A stretch of DNA of 64,000 nt from assembly GCA_034436335.1 (NCBI GenBank), contig DAOTVO010000031.1, forward strand, positions 1 to 64,000, read 5' to 3'. A model generated the notes under the pieces. The model ran no database searches and had not been told where the DNA came from. It saw nothing but the letters and a program-made list of their open reading frames with translations. Shown here piece after piece: positions 44,701-51,910 of the stretch (its first letter is position 1; each line of letters opens with the position of its first letter). The stretch comes from UBA877 sp034436335. Lineage in GTDB: Bacteria > Chloroflexota > Anaerolineae > Anaerolineales > Villigracilaceae. A program made the position numbers and the translations under genes.

Positions 44701-46031
44701 AGTTCGATGCCCGCCGTCACCAGTTTGCGCACCACCTGACGCATGAGATAGGCTTCATCGCCGCGCTCGGTGACGGCGACGGAAATATCCAGCCCGTGCG
44801 CGCCGTTGGCAATCTGATCTTGGGCGATGGTCAGGATGGCGTCCCAATCTTCGGCCAGCAAGAGACGCTTGAAGGCGCGGCTGCCCTGGGCGTTGAGCCG
44901 CTCGCCGATGAGGAAGGGCGGCGGGTCCTGACGCATCTCGTAGGCGCGCACACCCGATGCCAGGCGCGGCAGGTTCAAGATAGGACGCGGCGGGCGGGGA
45001 TGGCCGCGCAGTTTTTCCACCAGCCGCTGCAAGTGCGCCGGGGTCGTGCCGCAGCAACCGCCCACCACCGAGATGTTGTGCTTGGTGACAAACTCGTAGA
45101 GCGCCTCGGCAAAGGGATCAGGTTCGAGCGGGTAAACGGCTTGCCCGTCCACGTTGAGCGGCAGCCCGGCATTCGGGATGCACGAGACCGGCAGGCGCGC
45201 CGTTTCGCCCAGAATGCGAATCGGTTCGCGCATGTGTTCGGGGCCGGTGGAGCAGTTCAAGCCGATGACGTCAATCGGCAGGCCCTCCAGGATGGCCAAG
45301 GCGGCCTCGATGTCGGTGCCGAGCAACATACGTCCACTGGTATCGAGCGTTACCTGCGCCTGAATGGGCAGCCAAACGCCCGTCTCCTCAAAGGCGCGCA
45401 GGATGCCATGAACGGCGGCTTTCACTTCCAGGATGTCTTGCGAGGTTTCGATGAGCAAGAGGTCCACCCCGCCGCGAATTAACCCCACCGCCTGCTCGCG
45501 GAAGACATCTGCCAGTTCGTCAAAGGAGATATTGGAGAGTTCCGGGTCGTCGGCAGAGGGGAGTTTGCCGCTGGGGCCGATGGAGCCGGCCACAAAACGC
45601 TCCCTCCCCCCTACCCCCTCTCCCTGTGGGAGAGAGGGATGGTTGCCCCCTTCCCCCTTAGAGGGAAGGGTTGGGGATGATGGCTGACTATATTCATCCG
45701 CCAGTCGCCTGGCCAATTGCGCCGCGGCTGTGTTGATTTCGAGGACGCGGTCGGCCAGGCCGTACTCGGCCAGGGTAATGCGGTTCGAGCGGAAGGTGTT
45801 CGTCTCGATGACATCCACCCCCACTTCCAGAAACGAGCGGTGCACTTTTTCGACCGCTGCGGGGTAAGAAATGACCAGATAATCGTTGCAGCCGTTATAT
45901 TGCTCGCCGCCGAAGTGTTCGGCGGTCAGATTTTGCCTTTGCAAACTGGTGCCCATGGCTCCATCGAAGATGAGCACGCGCTCGGCCAGGGCATCCAGAT
46001 AACGGCGGTTGGTGTAGAGTCGAGTTTTCAT
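41703..46031 (-). CDS. metH: Cobalamin-dependent methionine synthase with three in-frame repeat insertions
   Basis: A 1442-residue protein against about 1230 in E. coli. The homocysteine domain (1-345) has Zn ligands Cys260, Cys326 and Cys327. The pterin domain (about 370-640) has GERLNAQGS. The cap domain begins at about 665. The B12 domain has DVHDIGKN with the ligand His977. The AdoMet activation domain (about 1140-1442) contains GKRYSWGYPAIPD. Extra segments are at about 115-143 (hairpin repeat), 696-902 (hairpin repeats around a DUF559 nuclease) and 1229-1277 (five copies of LPVGEGKGEG). All keep the frame and all native motifs remain, so the enzyme may be active. No B12 or SAM riboswitch is visible upstream. 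Confidence 0.95.
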   Translation of the reverse strand: MKTRLYTNRRYLDALAERVLIFDGAMGTSLQRQNLTAEHFGGEQYNGCNDYLVISYPAAVEKVHRSFLEVGVDVIETNTFRSNRITLAEYGLADRVLEINTAAAQLARRLADEYSQPSSPTLPSKGEGGNHPSLPQGEGVGGRERFVAGSIGPSGKLPSADDPELSNISFDELADVFREQAVGLIRGGVDLLLIETSQDILEVKAAVHGILRAFEETGVWLPIQAQVTLDTSGRMLLGTDIEAALAILEGLPIDVIGLNCSTGPEHMREPIRILGETARLPVSCIPNAGLPLNVDGQAVYPLEPDPFAEALYEFVTKHNISVVGGCCGTTPAHLQRLVEKLRGHPRPPRPILNLPRLASGVRAYEMRQDPPPFLIGERLNAQGSRAFKRLLLAEDWDAILTIAQDQIANGAHGLDISVAVTERGDEAYLMRQVVRKLVTAGIELPLVIDTTEPDVLEVALKTAPGRCLINSTHFEGGRAKADRVFRLAKEHNAAVIILTIDEQGMAKTRERKLEVAKRIYDVAVNEHGLAPSDLVFDALTFTLATGDAEFANSAIETIEGIRLIKQRLPGVLTSLGVSNLSFGLAPHARPTLNSVMLYHCVQAGLDMAIVNPAHVTPYAEISAEERELAEDLIFNRRPDALQRYIEYFEGRKGETQKQQADPTEGMSAAQRIHWRIVARHKENIEADIDALIGELTLTPGPSLAGRGGLPSSFGGRAGDEEKPRHYNPRLPDELKARIRKMRHNATNAEALLWKILRNCGFHGAKFRRQHPVGGYILDFYCHEAKLAIELDGRQHAQDEQARYDEERTQILREQHGIDVIRFWNSDLLNDTEKVLNTLWDVLDERLASSPLAPLPKGEEDSLPPSGEGLGMRALPPSPDGRGDGGEGHPLPPGGEGRGEGLPMTKHQAAVHILNTVLLPAMKEVGDKFGAGELILPFVLQSAEVMKKAVAHLENYLEKVEGVTKGTVVLATVYGDVHDIGKNLVKTILVNNGYTVVDLGKQVPAETIIGKAVEVDATAIGLSALLVSTSKQMPLIVNELHRRGLKFPVLVGGAAINRRFGRRILQTESGEYYEPGVFYCKDAFEGLETMDILIDATKHPALVEKIRQEADMELGRAATGKPESPTTRQRSNVAPQPISLPPGVSFGWKVVRAMPLEIVFQHLNLNELYRLSWGAKNAHGAEWEKLKAEFDARLERMKREALKTGWLKPQGVYGYFPCQADGDDLIIYFPLPVGEGKGEGLPVGEGKGEGLPVGEGKGEGLPVGEGKGEGLPVGEGKGMKELTRFSFPRQPYDENLCLADYFAPVESGQFDVVAFQVVTVGQAATERFDALQAANDYTEAYFTHGLAVQTAEATAEYLHRHIRRELGLAEGQGKRYSWGYPAIPDLEDHRKVFDLLPAERELGMRLSPAYQLIPEQSTAAIIVHHPQAKYYSVGESRVEQLIR
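42202..42348. repeat. Five tandem 30-bp hairpin repeats inside metH
   Basis: Units begin at 42202, 42232, 42262, 42292 and 42322, differing only at two A/G positions. Each contains CCCTCTCCCAC-GGGAG. They are translated as LPVGEGKGEG repeats in a loop of the activation domain. There are no unique spacers, so it is not a CRISPR. Confidence 0.92.
43326..43946 (-). mobile_element. DUF559-nuclease repeat element inserted in frame in metH
   Basis: A 621-base insertion in the cap domain of metH. The DUF559 domain (about 43494-43859, metH residues 725-846) reads MRHNATNAEALLWKILRN, FRRQHPVGGYILDFYC, LAIELDGRQHAQ and VIRFWNSDLL. This is the Vsr-like fold with its acidic residues present. It is flanked by 74-bp direct repeats at 43416-43489 and 43871-43944, which match at 66 of 74 positions. 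Each repeat holds two hairpins and ends in CCTCATCCCC and GGGGTGAGG. More GGGAGAGGG hairpins lie at 43326-43415. No intein splicing motifs are present. Confidence 0.85.
45603..45683. repeat. Two-hairpin repeat inside the metH homocysteine domain
   Basis: The minus strand reads CATCATCCCCAACCCTTCCC...GGGGGAAGGG, then CCCTCTCTCCC...GGGAGAGGGGG. This is the same two-hairpin unit that flanks the DUF559 gene, in the opposite orientation. It is translated as the SSPTLPSKGEGG and PQGEGVGG loop. Confidence 0.85.
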
Positions 46032-46055
46032 AAGGATACGAAATCGAAGAAATTC

Positions 46056-46223
46056 GTAACTGTCTAGCCAATGAGGCCAGGATGGTTAATCGCAGCAAAA
46101 TACGCTAACTTTATCCGCAGATTGCGCAGATTTCCCCTGTGGGGACGATGTTGCCGATTTTCTCCCAATCTGCGTAATCTGCGACATCTGCGCATAATTT
46201 CCGAGACCAGGGTAGACAGTTAC
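46056..46223. mobile_element. MITE-like fold-back element, copy 2
   Basis: 168 bases with perfect 11-bp terminal inverted repeats, GTAACTGTCTA (46056-46066) and TAGACAGTTAC (46213-46223). Inside, CCGCAGATTGCGCAGATTT can pair with AATCTGCGTAATCTGCG. It is homologous throughout to 11735-11889. No coding capacity is seen. It occupies most of the metH upstream gap. Confidence 0.8.
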
Positions 46224-46313
46224 AGAAATTCACAGTCAACCATTACCTTTCGGCAGCAAAGCAGGAAACCGACCTCATCGCAGCCCGGAGCAAGAGAAAC
46301 CTCCGGCTAACTC

Positions 46314-47333
46314 TCACGGGGTAACGCCCGTTCCGATCGTCCCATTTTGCAGACCATCGAGCACTTCCTGCGCCAGACGCAGTTTGCCCTCCGTCAGCAG
46401 ATTAGGGTTGACATCGGTGAGATACAACGGGGTGGGAATGGCCTGTCCGCCGCGGCCGGCCAAAAGGTCTGCAAACGCACTGCGGATGGCTGGGACGACA
46501 TTCGGCTGGATGCTGGCAATCCAGTAAGGGCGGACTTCTTCGCTGGGAAGTTCCTGTCCGACCATCAGCACGCCGTATTGCGCCATATAGCCGATGACGT
46601 CCGGCGTCGCCACCTCAGGGTAGATATAGGCGGCCTTAACCATGTAATCGAGCAGGGCGGCGGCATAGCCGATGTATTCGCCTTCCAGCGCGTCAGTTGG
46701 GATGCGCACTACAATCGGATAGTCATAGGCAGGCTGGGTAAAATTGGGGCTGCGGCAATAGCCGCAATAGAAACGGTACCCGTTGGTAAAAGCGGTACGC
46801 GCCGACTCGCCGCCAGGGGTCTCGCGCTGCGAAAGAATGCCCGCCCGCCACTCCGGAGCGATCATCGCCGCGATGTAACCGGCCAGGAATGCTTGTTTAT
46901 CCACCGGATGGTCAGAGCCGCCGATGACAGACAGATTGCCGCCTGCCGTCAAGCCGGGGATGTCCACTGCCAGGAACTGCACCTCCGGCGCGGCAGCAGC
47001 GAGCATGGCCAGACCCGGGTCCGGCGGCAGCGCAATGACGACCTGCAGCGCCGGCAGTTCGGCCCGCAATTCCTCTACCGTCAGCGTATTGCGCACCTGA
47101 AAGCGCATCCCGTTTTCCTGCGCCAGGGTATAGACGAGAGCCTGATACTGTTGAGACTCTTCCTGCGGCATATCGGCCGGCAGGATGAGAATCACCAGCG
47201 GCTTGGAGATGGGAGTCGCCGTGGGCGGCAGGACAGCCGTGGCCGTCGGCAGGAGCGGTTCGGGGGTCGCGGCCCCGGAACAGGCAGCAAGCAGGACAAG
47301 TACGATTGAGACGAGGAACAATCGGGTACGCAC
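46314..47333 (-). CDS. BMP-family-like substrate-binding lipoprotein
   Basis: A 339-residue exported lipoprotein. The signal peptide ends in LLAAC with Cys18, followed by a Thr/Pro-rich linker (22-42) and a periplasmic-binding-type domain: a first lobe beginning VILILPADMPQEE, then FLAVDIPGLTAGGNLSVIGG and KQAFLAGYIAAMIAP, motifs that recall the BMP/PnrA nucleoside-binding family. No ABC transporter genes adjoin it, so it may be a receptor or sensory partner. The start is GTG with GGAG upstream. Its upstream region faces hsp20 on the same strand. Confidence 0.82.
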   Translation of the reverse strand: MRTRLFLVSIVLVLLAACSGAATPEPLLPTATAVLPPTATPISKPLVILILPADMPQEESQQYQALVYTLAQENGMRFQVRNTLTVEELRAELPALQVVIALPPDPGLAMLAAAAPEVQFLAVDIPGLTAGGNLSVIGGSDHPVDKQAFLAGYIAAMIAPEWRAGILSQRETPGGESARTAFTNGYRFYCGYCRSPNFTQPAYDYPIVVRIPTDALEGEYIGYAAALLDYMVKAAYIYPEVATPDVIGYMAQYGVLMVGQELPSEEVRPYWIASIQPNVVPAIRSAFADLLAGRGGQAIPTPLYLTDVNPNLLTEGKLRLAQEVLDGLQNGTIGTGVTP

Positions 47334-47456
47334 ACAAGGCTCCAGAAAAGAGAATGCCGGTATTTTACCTGAAAACGGGGGCGAAACGGCGAGGAGAGCG
47401 CTATATCAGACAAAATAAGTCAGATTGGAACTCCGCTCGAAGGCAGGTAATAAAGC

Positions 47457-47486
47457 GTCAGGAGCAGTCCTTTGACTGCTCCTGAC
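47457..47486 (-). terminator. Terminator of hsp20
   Basis: GTCAGGAGCAGTC and GACTGCTCCTGAC form a perfect 13-bp stem with a 4-base loop. GCTTTATTA follows on the minus strand. Confidence 0.85.
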
Positions 47487-47508
47487 AAACCCAGAGGAGG
47501 ATGCAACC

Positions 47509-47913
47509 TTATTTGACGGTAATCTTGATGTTCTTCGGGCGGGCAGACTCAGCCTTGGGCAGAGTGAGAGTCAGCACGCCGTCGCGGATGCGGGCTTCGG
47601 CCTTCGAGGCGTCCAGAGAGGCCGGCAGGCGCAGGGTGCGGCGGAACGAACCGTGCGGCAGTTCGCGCAGGAGGTAATCGTTCTCCTCGCCCTTGAATTC
47701 ACCCTCGATGGTGACCACGTCTTCCAGCACCTGGATGTTCAGGTCTTCGGCCTTAAGGCCGGGGACGAGCGCGTTGAGAACATAGGCGTCCTCCTGCTCG
47801 TGCAGGTCAACAGAGAGTGTGTAGCGATGCGAATCTTCAGGCTGTTCACAGTCGGTCAGACGCGCCCAGCGGCGGGCCATGCGGTACGGGTAAGGGGCAA
47901 TTAAGTAAGTCAT
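47509..47913 (-). CDS. Hsp20/alpha-crystallin small heat-shock protein
   Basis: A 134-residue chaperone that binds unfolding proteins without ATP. The alpha-crystallin domain (about 38-122) contains LNALVPGLKAEDL, VVTIEGEF and the signature GVLTLTLPKAE. The tail ends KNIKITVK with the I-x-I-type oligomerisation motif. AAAGGAGATTCCCT precedes the ATG at 47913. A longer in-frame start is not needed. It is divergent from the M23 peptidase gene. No CIRCE or ROSE-like element is obvious in the spacer. Confidence 0.94.
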   Translation of the reverse strand: MTYLIAPYPYRMARRWARLTDCEQPEDSHRYTLSVDLHEQEDAYVLNALVPGLKAEDLNIQVLEDVVTIEGEFKGEENDYLLRELPHGSFRRTLRLPASLDASKAEARIRDGVLTLTLPKAESARPKNIKITVK

Positions 47914-48013
47914 AGGGAATCTCCTTTGTTTGCAGTTGAAGATGCCCATATCATAGCCGCCATATGTAAGAAACAGGACAAAAGAAAATAGATTTTTTGT
48001 AAGAGCAGGAGGG

Positions 48014-48019
48014 TATAAT
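48014..48019 (+). promoter_or_regulatory. -10 consensus (TATAAT) seven bases before the M23 peptidase gene
   Basis: A perfect TATAAT is followed by CCGGCGC and the ATG. GGAGG lies upstream of the -10 box and so could not be in a transcript starting at the ATG. A leaderless transcript is likely. Confidence 0.6.
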
Positions 48020-48026
48020 CCGGCGC

Positions 48027-48740
48027 ATGAAACAGCGCAATCAACGTCTTTTGCTGGTAGTGATTACCCTCGGCGCGCTGACAGGAATGGCCTATTCTCT
48101 GGTCACGACTCTGCTCCCCACCACCGGACGGTCGGGACGCGTCCTCGAATGGATTCGCCATCCGGAAAAGCACCCCGGCTGGGCCGTCCGCGCCGGGACC
48201 CGCTGCGCCCCCAACGCCCCCTTCGTAATGCCCACCGACGGTTTAATCGGCTACCTTTGGGACGACTCCTTCCGTCCCGGCCACCGGCACACCGGCCTGG
48301 ACATCTTCGGCGGGACAGACGTGGGCACGACCCCCGTCGTTGCCGCCTACCCCGGCTACCTGTGGCGTCTGCCGGAGTGGAAATCGGCAGTCATCATGCG
48401 CCTCCCCTCTGACCCGCTCCAGCCCGGACGCCAAATTTGGTTATACTATACGCACATGGCCGACCCGCAGGGCCGCTCGTTCATCTCATCCGCATTTCCC
48501 CCCGGAACGACCGAGAAATTCGTCGAAGCCGGGACCTTCCTCGGCTATCAGGGCAATTACACCGGCGACCCGGTCAATCCCTCCGGCGTCCATCTGCATT
48601 TTTCCATCGTGCTGAGCGATGAAGACGGCAAGTTCCTGAATGAATTGAAAATCCAGAACACTCTCGACCCTTCGCCCTACTTCGGCCTGCCGCTCAACGC
48701 CAAAACCGCGCCAGATGAAGTCATCGTCTGCGAGCAATAA
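48027..48740 (+). CDS. M23-family (LytM-like) peptidase
   Basis: A 237-residue secreted or membrane-anchored protein: hydrophobic N-terminal segment 8-30, then a LytM fold. The Zn ligands are His88 and Asp92 (HRHTGLDIFG) and His191 (VHLHFS), with His143 (YYTHM) and His189 nearby. M23 enzymes cut glycyl or D-Ala bonds in peptidoglycan; some are inactive regulators. Here the ligands are complete. It lies upstream of an SDR gene with ten bases between them. Confidence 0.9.
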   Translation: MKQRNQRLLLVVITLGALTGMAYSLVTTLLPTTGRSGRVLEWIRHPEKHPGWAVRAGTRCAPNAPFVMPTDGLIGYLWDDSFRPGHRHTGLDIFGGTDVGTTPVVAAYPGYLWRLPEWKSAVIMRLPSDPLQPGRQIWLYYTHMADPQGRSFISSAFPPGTTEKFVEAGTFLGYQGNYTGDPVNPSGVHLHFSIVLSDEDGKFLNELKIQNTLDPSPYFGLPLNAKTAPDEVIVCEQ

Positions 48741-48750
48741 AAGGCTAAAC

Positions 48751-49329
48751 ATGGACAAACTCACAGGCAAAATCGTCCTCATCACCGGCGCAGGAAAGGG
48801 AAACGGGCGCGCCGCTGCCCAACTCTTTGCCGCGCAGGGAGCGCTCGTCACCGCTGCCGACGTGACCCCCGTCAACCTTGACGAGACCGCCGCCAAAATC
48901 CGCGCCGCCGGCGGACAGGTCAAGCCCTATATCGCCGACATCGCCAAGAAACTGCCCATTCAGGGACTGCTCAATCAGGTTCTGGATGACTTTGGCCGCC
49001 TCGACATCCTGGTCAACTGCGCCGAGGTCGAACCGCAAAAAGCCGTCCTGGAGATGGACGAGTGGGACTGGGCACACACCCTAGACGTGAATCTCACCGC
49101 CGCCTTCCTGCTCACCCAATCCGCCGGGCGCATCATGAAAGCGCAGGGGGGCGGTATCATCGTCCATCTCGGCAAGCGACCCAAAGGTCAGGAACGCCGC
49201 GCTGCCTACTTTGCCGCCAAAGCCGGGTTGGAAGCGTTCGTCCGCGCGGCAAGCGAGGAATTTTCCCCCTTCGGCGTGCAGGTCTACCTGGTAGACTCCG
49301 CCGAAGCTGCCCTGGAGACCTGCCGATGA
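48751..49329 (+). CDS. Short SDR-family protein with incomplete catalytic set
   Basis: A 192-residue protein, about 50 residues shorter than most SDRs. TGAGKGNG at 12-19 and Tyr153-x3-Lys157 (YFAAK) are present. The NNAG motif is NCAE (89-92), and the usual catalytic Ser region reads IIVHLGKRPKG without a Ser. It ends shortly after the seventh strand, lacking the normal substrate loop. Its stop overlaps the start of the AAC(3) gene (ATGA). It may be a degenerate or regulatory SDR. Confidence 0.82.
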   Translation: MDKLTGKIVLITGAGKGNGRAAAQLFAAQGALVTAADVTPVNLDETAAKIRAAGGQVKPYIADIAKKLPIQGLLNQVLDDFGRLDILVNCAEVEPQKAVLEMDEWDWAHTLDVNLTAAFLLTQSAGRIMKAQGGGIIVHLGKRPKGQERRAAYFAAKAGLEAFVRAASEEFSPFGVQVYLVDSAEAALETCR

Positions 49330-50135
49330 CGGTGCGGTTACGAGACCTGCTGCTGGGGCTGCGCGAATTGGGCCTGGGCGAGGCCCCGGTCATCGTTCAC
49401 GCCTCGCTCTCCGCCTTCGGCGAGGTGGAAGGCGGCGCAGAGACGGTCGCCATGGCGTTGGCAAGGGTCTTTCAAAGCCTGCTGGTGCCGGCCTTCACCT
49501 ACAAGACCATGGTCATTCCCCTCGTCGGCCCGCCCGATAACGGCATGATCTACGGCCTGGGCAAAGACCAAAACCGCATGGCCGAATTCTTCACCCCGCG
49601 CATGCCGGTGGACCGGCTCATCGGCGCCGTTCCCGAAGCTGTGCGCCATCTCAACGGGGCACGCCGCTCGAATCACCCCATCCTCTCCTTCGCCGGGCTG
49701 CGCGCCGACCCCTTCCTGGCCGCGCAGACGCTCGCCGAACCGTTCGCCCCCCTCGGCGCGCTGGAGCAGGCCGGCGGCTGGGTGGTGCTGATGGGCGTCA
49801 ATCACACCGTCAACACCAGCATCCACTACGCCGAAAGGCTGGCCGGGCGCAAAACTTTCATCCGCTGGGCACTGACGACGCGCGGCGTGGTGGAATGCCC
49901 CAACTTCCCCGGCTGTTCGGCCGGCTTCGAGACCATCCGCCCGGATGTGGAACGCTACACCCGCTCGGTGCAAATCGGCAGCGCCTTCGTCCAGGCTTTG
50001 CCGCTGAAGATGCTCTTCCGCGCCGTGACAGCGCGCCTGCGCCAGGACCCGCTGGCCCTGTTGTGCCGCGACGAAGACTGCGAGCGCTGTCAGGAAGTGC
50101 GCAACGATGTGAAGAAGAAAGGCTTGAGACCATGA
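49326..50135 (+). CDS. AAC(3)-family N-acetyltransferase-like protein
   Basis: A 269-residue member of the antibiotic N-acetyltransferase (AAC(3)/YokD) fold. It has VIVHASLSAFGEVEGGAETV at the N-terminus, LLVPAFTYKTM, and GWVVLMGVNHTVNTSIHYAE with the conserved His. The C-terminus has a CRDEDCERC cluster. Chromosomal members of this family often act on unknown metabolites, so aminoglycoside resistance should not be assumed. It overlaps both neighbours by ATGA, so SDR, AAC(3) and yjbQ form a tight operon. Confidence 0.87.
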   Translation: MTVRLRDLLLGLRELGLGEAPVIVHASLSAFGEVEGGAETVAMALARVFQSLLVPAFTYKTMVIPLVGPPDNGMIYGLGKDQNRMAEFFTPRMPVDRLIGAVPEAVRHLNGARRSNHPILSFAGLRADPFLAAQTLAEPFAPLGALEQAGGWVVLMGVNHTVNTSIHYAERLAGRKTFIRWALTTRGVVECPNFPGCSAGFETIRPDVERYTRSVQIGSAFVQALPLKMLFRAVTARLRQDPLALLCRDEDCERCQEVRNDVKKKGLRP

Positions 50136-50551
50136 GCGTGAAAACCGGTTCTTTGACCCTCAACACGCGCGGCCACAGCGACATCATTGACATCACCCGC
50201 GAGGTGGCGCGGCTGGTGGAACAATCCGGCCTGCGCAACGGGACCGTGACTGTCTTCTGCCCCTCCTCCACCAGCGGCCTGACGACGGTCGAGTACGAGC
50301 CGGGGGCGGTCTCGGATCTGAAACGCCTGTTCGAGGAACTCATCCCCTCCGGCCGCGACTACGCCCACAACGCAACCTGGGACGACGGCAACGGCCACTC
50401 GCACATGCGCGCCTCCTTGCTGGGGCCATCGCTGACCATCCCCTTCGTCGAGAAAACGCTCACTCTGGGGACCTGGCAGCAAATCGTTTACATTGACTTC
50501 GACATCCGTCCGCGCCGCCGCGAACTGGTGGTGCAGATGGTGGGGGAATGA
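50132..50551 (+). CDS. yjbQ: YjbQ/UPF0047 protein
   Basis: A 139-residue small barrel protein. Family motifs are TVTVFCPSSTSGLTTVEYEP, HNATWDDGNGHSHMRASLLG and GTWQQIVYIDFDIRPRRREL. E. coli YjbQ shows weak thiamine-phosphate synthase activity; the true role is unsettled. The start overlaps the AAC(3) stop. A paralogue lies at 58226-58645. A terminator follows its stop. Confidence 0.92.
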   Translation: MSVKTGSLTLNTRGHSDIIDITREVARLVEQSGLRNGTVTVFCPSSTSGLTTVEYEPGAVSDLKRLFEELIPSGRDYAHNATWDDGNGHSHMRASLLGPSLTIPFVEKTLTLGTWQQIVYIDFDIRPRRRELVVQMVGE

Positions 50552-50585
50552 AAAGCGGATGCGCCTTCCGACGCACCCGCTTCTG
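50551..50585. terminator. Terminator between yjbQ and kbl
   Basis: GCGGATGCG pairs with CGCACCCGC (one mismatch), flanked by AAAA on the left and TTCT on the right. It serves convergent genes. Then GACTGAACACTGAACACCG words follow to 50612. Confidence 0.7.
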
Positions 50586-50607
50586 CTGACTGAACACTGA
50601 ACACCGA

Positions 50608-51789
50608 TTACTGAATCACACCCAACTTCCTGCCCACCTTCGCAAACGCCTCCAGACCCATATCCAGGTCTTCTTTGGCGTGCGCGGCAGAAATCATGAC
50701 GCGGATGCGCGCCTTGCCCTGCGGCACGGTCGGGTAGCCGATGGCCATCGCAAAGACGCCCGCATCGAACAGGTCGCGGCTGAACTGCTGGGCCAGCGGC
50801 GCTTCGCCGAGCATGATAGGGGTAATCGGCGTTGTGCTGACACCTGTATCAAAGCCGAGCGCCTTCATCTCGGCCTTGAAGTAGCGGGCATTTTCCCACA
50901 GCCGGTCTACCAGTTCGGTGGACGATTCGAGCAGGTCGAGCGCGGCGATGCAGGCGGCCGCGTCCGGCGGGGTAACGGCAGAGGAGAACAGGAACGGGCG
51001 GCCGCGCTGACGCAACCACTCGACAATCGTCGCGTTCCCGGCCACCACGCCGCCGACCACGCCAAAGGCTTTCGATAGCGTGCCGACTTCCACGTCCACC
51101 TTGCCGTGCAGACCGAAGTGGTCCACGATGCCGCGTCCGCCCTTGCCCAGCACGCCCTCGCCATGCGCATCGTCCACCATCAGGAGCAGGTCGTACTTCT
51201 TCGCCACTTCGTAGATATCCGACAGGGGAGCCACATCGCCGTCCATGCTGAAGACACCGTCGGTGACGATGAGGGCGCGGCGGTATTGTCCCTGATTCTC
51301 CTGAATGGCCTTTTCAAGCGAAGCCACGTCGCAGTGGTCATAGGCGATGATTTTCGCTCCCGAAAGGCGGCAGCCGTCAATGATACTGGCGTGGTTGAGT
51401 CGGTCGGAGAAGATGACATCCTCCTTGCCCACCAGCGCGGGGATGGTCGCCAGGTTGGCGGTGAACCCGCTCTGGAAGGTGATGGCCGCCTCCACGCCCT
51501 TGAAGGCCGCCAGGCGCTTTTCCAGTTCGACATGCAGGGTGGTCGTCCCCGCAATCGTGCGGACGGCGGCGGGGCCGGCGCCCATTTCATCGAGCGCCTT
51601 CTTGGCCGCCGCCACCAGTGCCGGATGGTTCGCCAGGCCGAGGTAATTATTCGAGCAGAAGTTGAGCACCCGCTTCCCGTCCACCATCAGCCAGGCGCCT
51701 TGCGGCGAGCCAATGGTGCGGATGCGATTGTAGAGGCCGGCATTCTTCAGCGCCTCGAGTTCCTCGGTAATCCAGTCAATTTTGGACAT
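50608..51789 (-). CDS. kbl: 2-amino-3-ketobutyrate CoA ligase (glycine C-acetyltransferase)
   Basis: A 393-residue PLP enzyme of the alpha-oxoamine synthase family. It splits 2-amino-3-oxobutyrate with CoA into glycine and acetyl-CoA in threonine breakdown. The PLP lysine is Lys240 in TLSKAFGVVGG, with DDAHG (206-210) and the N-terminal GSPQGAWLMVDGK. AAGGAGAAACC before 51789 sets the start. No tdh is adjacent. Related enzymes (BioF, ALAS) are the alternatives, but the N-terminus and overall length favour Kbl. Confidence 0.92.
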   Translation of the reverse strand: MSKIDWITEELEALKNAGLYNRIRTIGSPQGAWLMVDGKRVLNFCSNNYLGLANHPALVAAAKKALDEMGAGPAAVRTIAGTTTLHVELEKRLAAFKGVEAAITFQSGFTANLATIPALVGKEDVIFSDRLNHASIIDGCRLSGAKIIAYDHCDVASLEKAIQENQGQYRRALIVTDGVFSMDGDVAPLSDIYEVAKKYDLLLMVDDAHGEGVLGKGGRGIVDHFGLHGKVDVEVGTLSKAFGVVGGVVAGNATIVEWLRQRGRPFLFSSAVTPPDAAACIAALDLLESSTELVDRLWENARYFKAEMKALGFDTGVSTTPITPIMLGEAPLAQQFSRDLFDAGVFAMAIGYPTVPQGKARIRVMISAAHAKEDLDMGLEAFAKVGRKLGVIQ

Positions 51790-51865
51790 GGTTTCTCCTT
51801 GTGGTTTCCTGCGGTTTGGCTGCGGGATCAATCCCAGGGTACACTTTCTATTATAGCGAGTTGAA

Positions 51866-51900
51866 ATAAAACGGTTGTCACCTTTTCCTGATGACAACCG
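51866..51900 (-). terminator. Terminator of the XPB-N-like gene
   Basis: CGGTTGTCA (51872-51880) pairs with TGACAACCG (51892-51900). TTTTATTT follows on the minus strand. Confidence 0.85.
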
Positions 51901-51910
51901 CCTTAACTTT

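Noticed and set aside
43803..45482. A long plus-strand open frame opposite metH
   Set aside because: Antisense shadow of the MetH barrels. No ribosome site or recognisable motif.
46032..46313. SAM or cobalamin riboswitch upstream of metH
   Set aside because: The gap is mostly the fold-back element, and I see no SAM-I or B12-box-like motifs.
49326..50135. Aminoglycoside resistance gene
   Set aside because: The fold matches AAC(3), but chromosomal members of this family usually lack resistance activity, and the operon context is metabolic.
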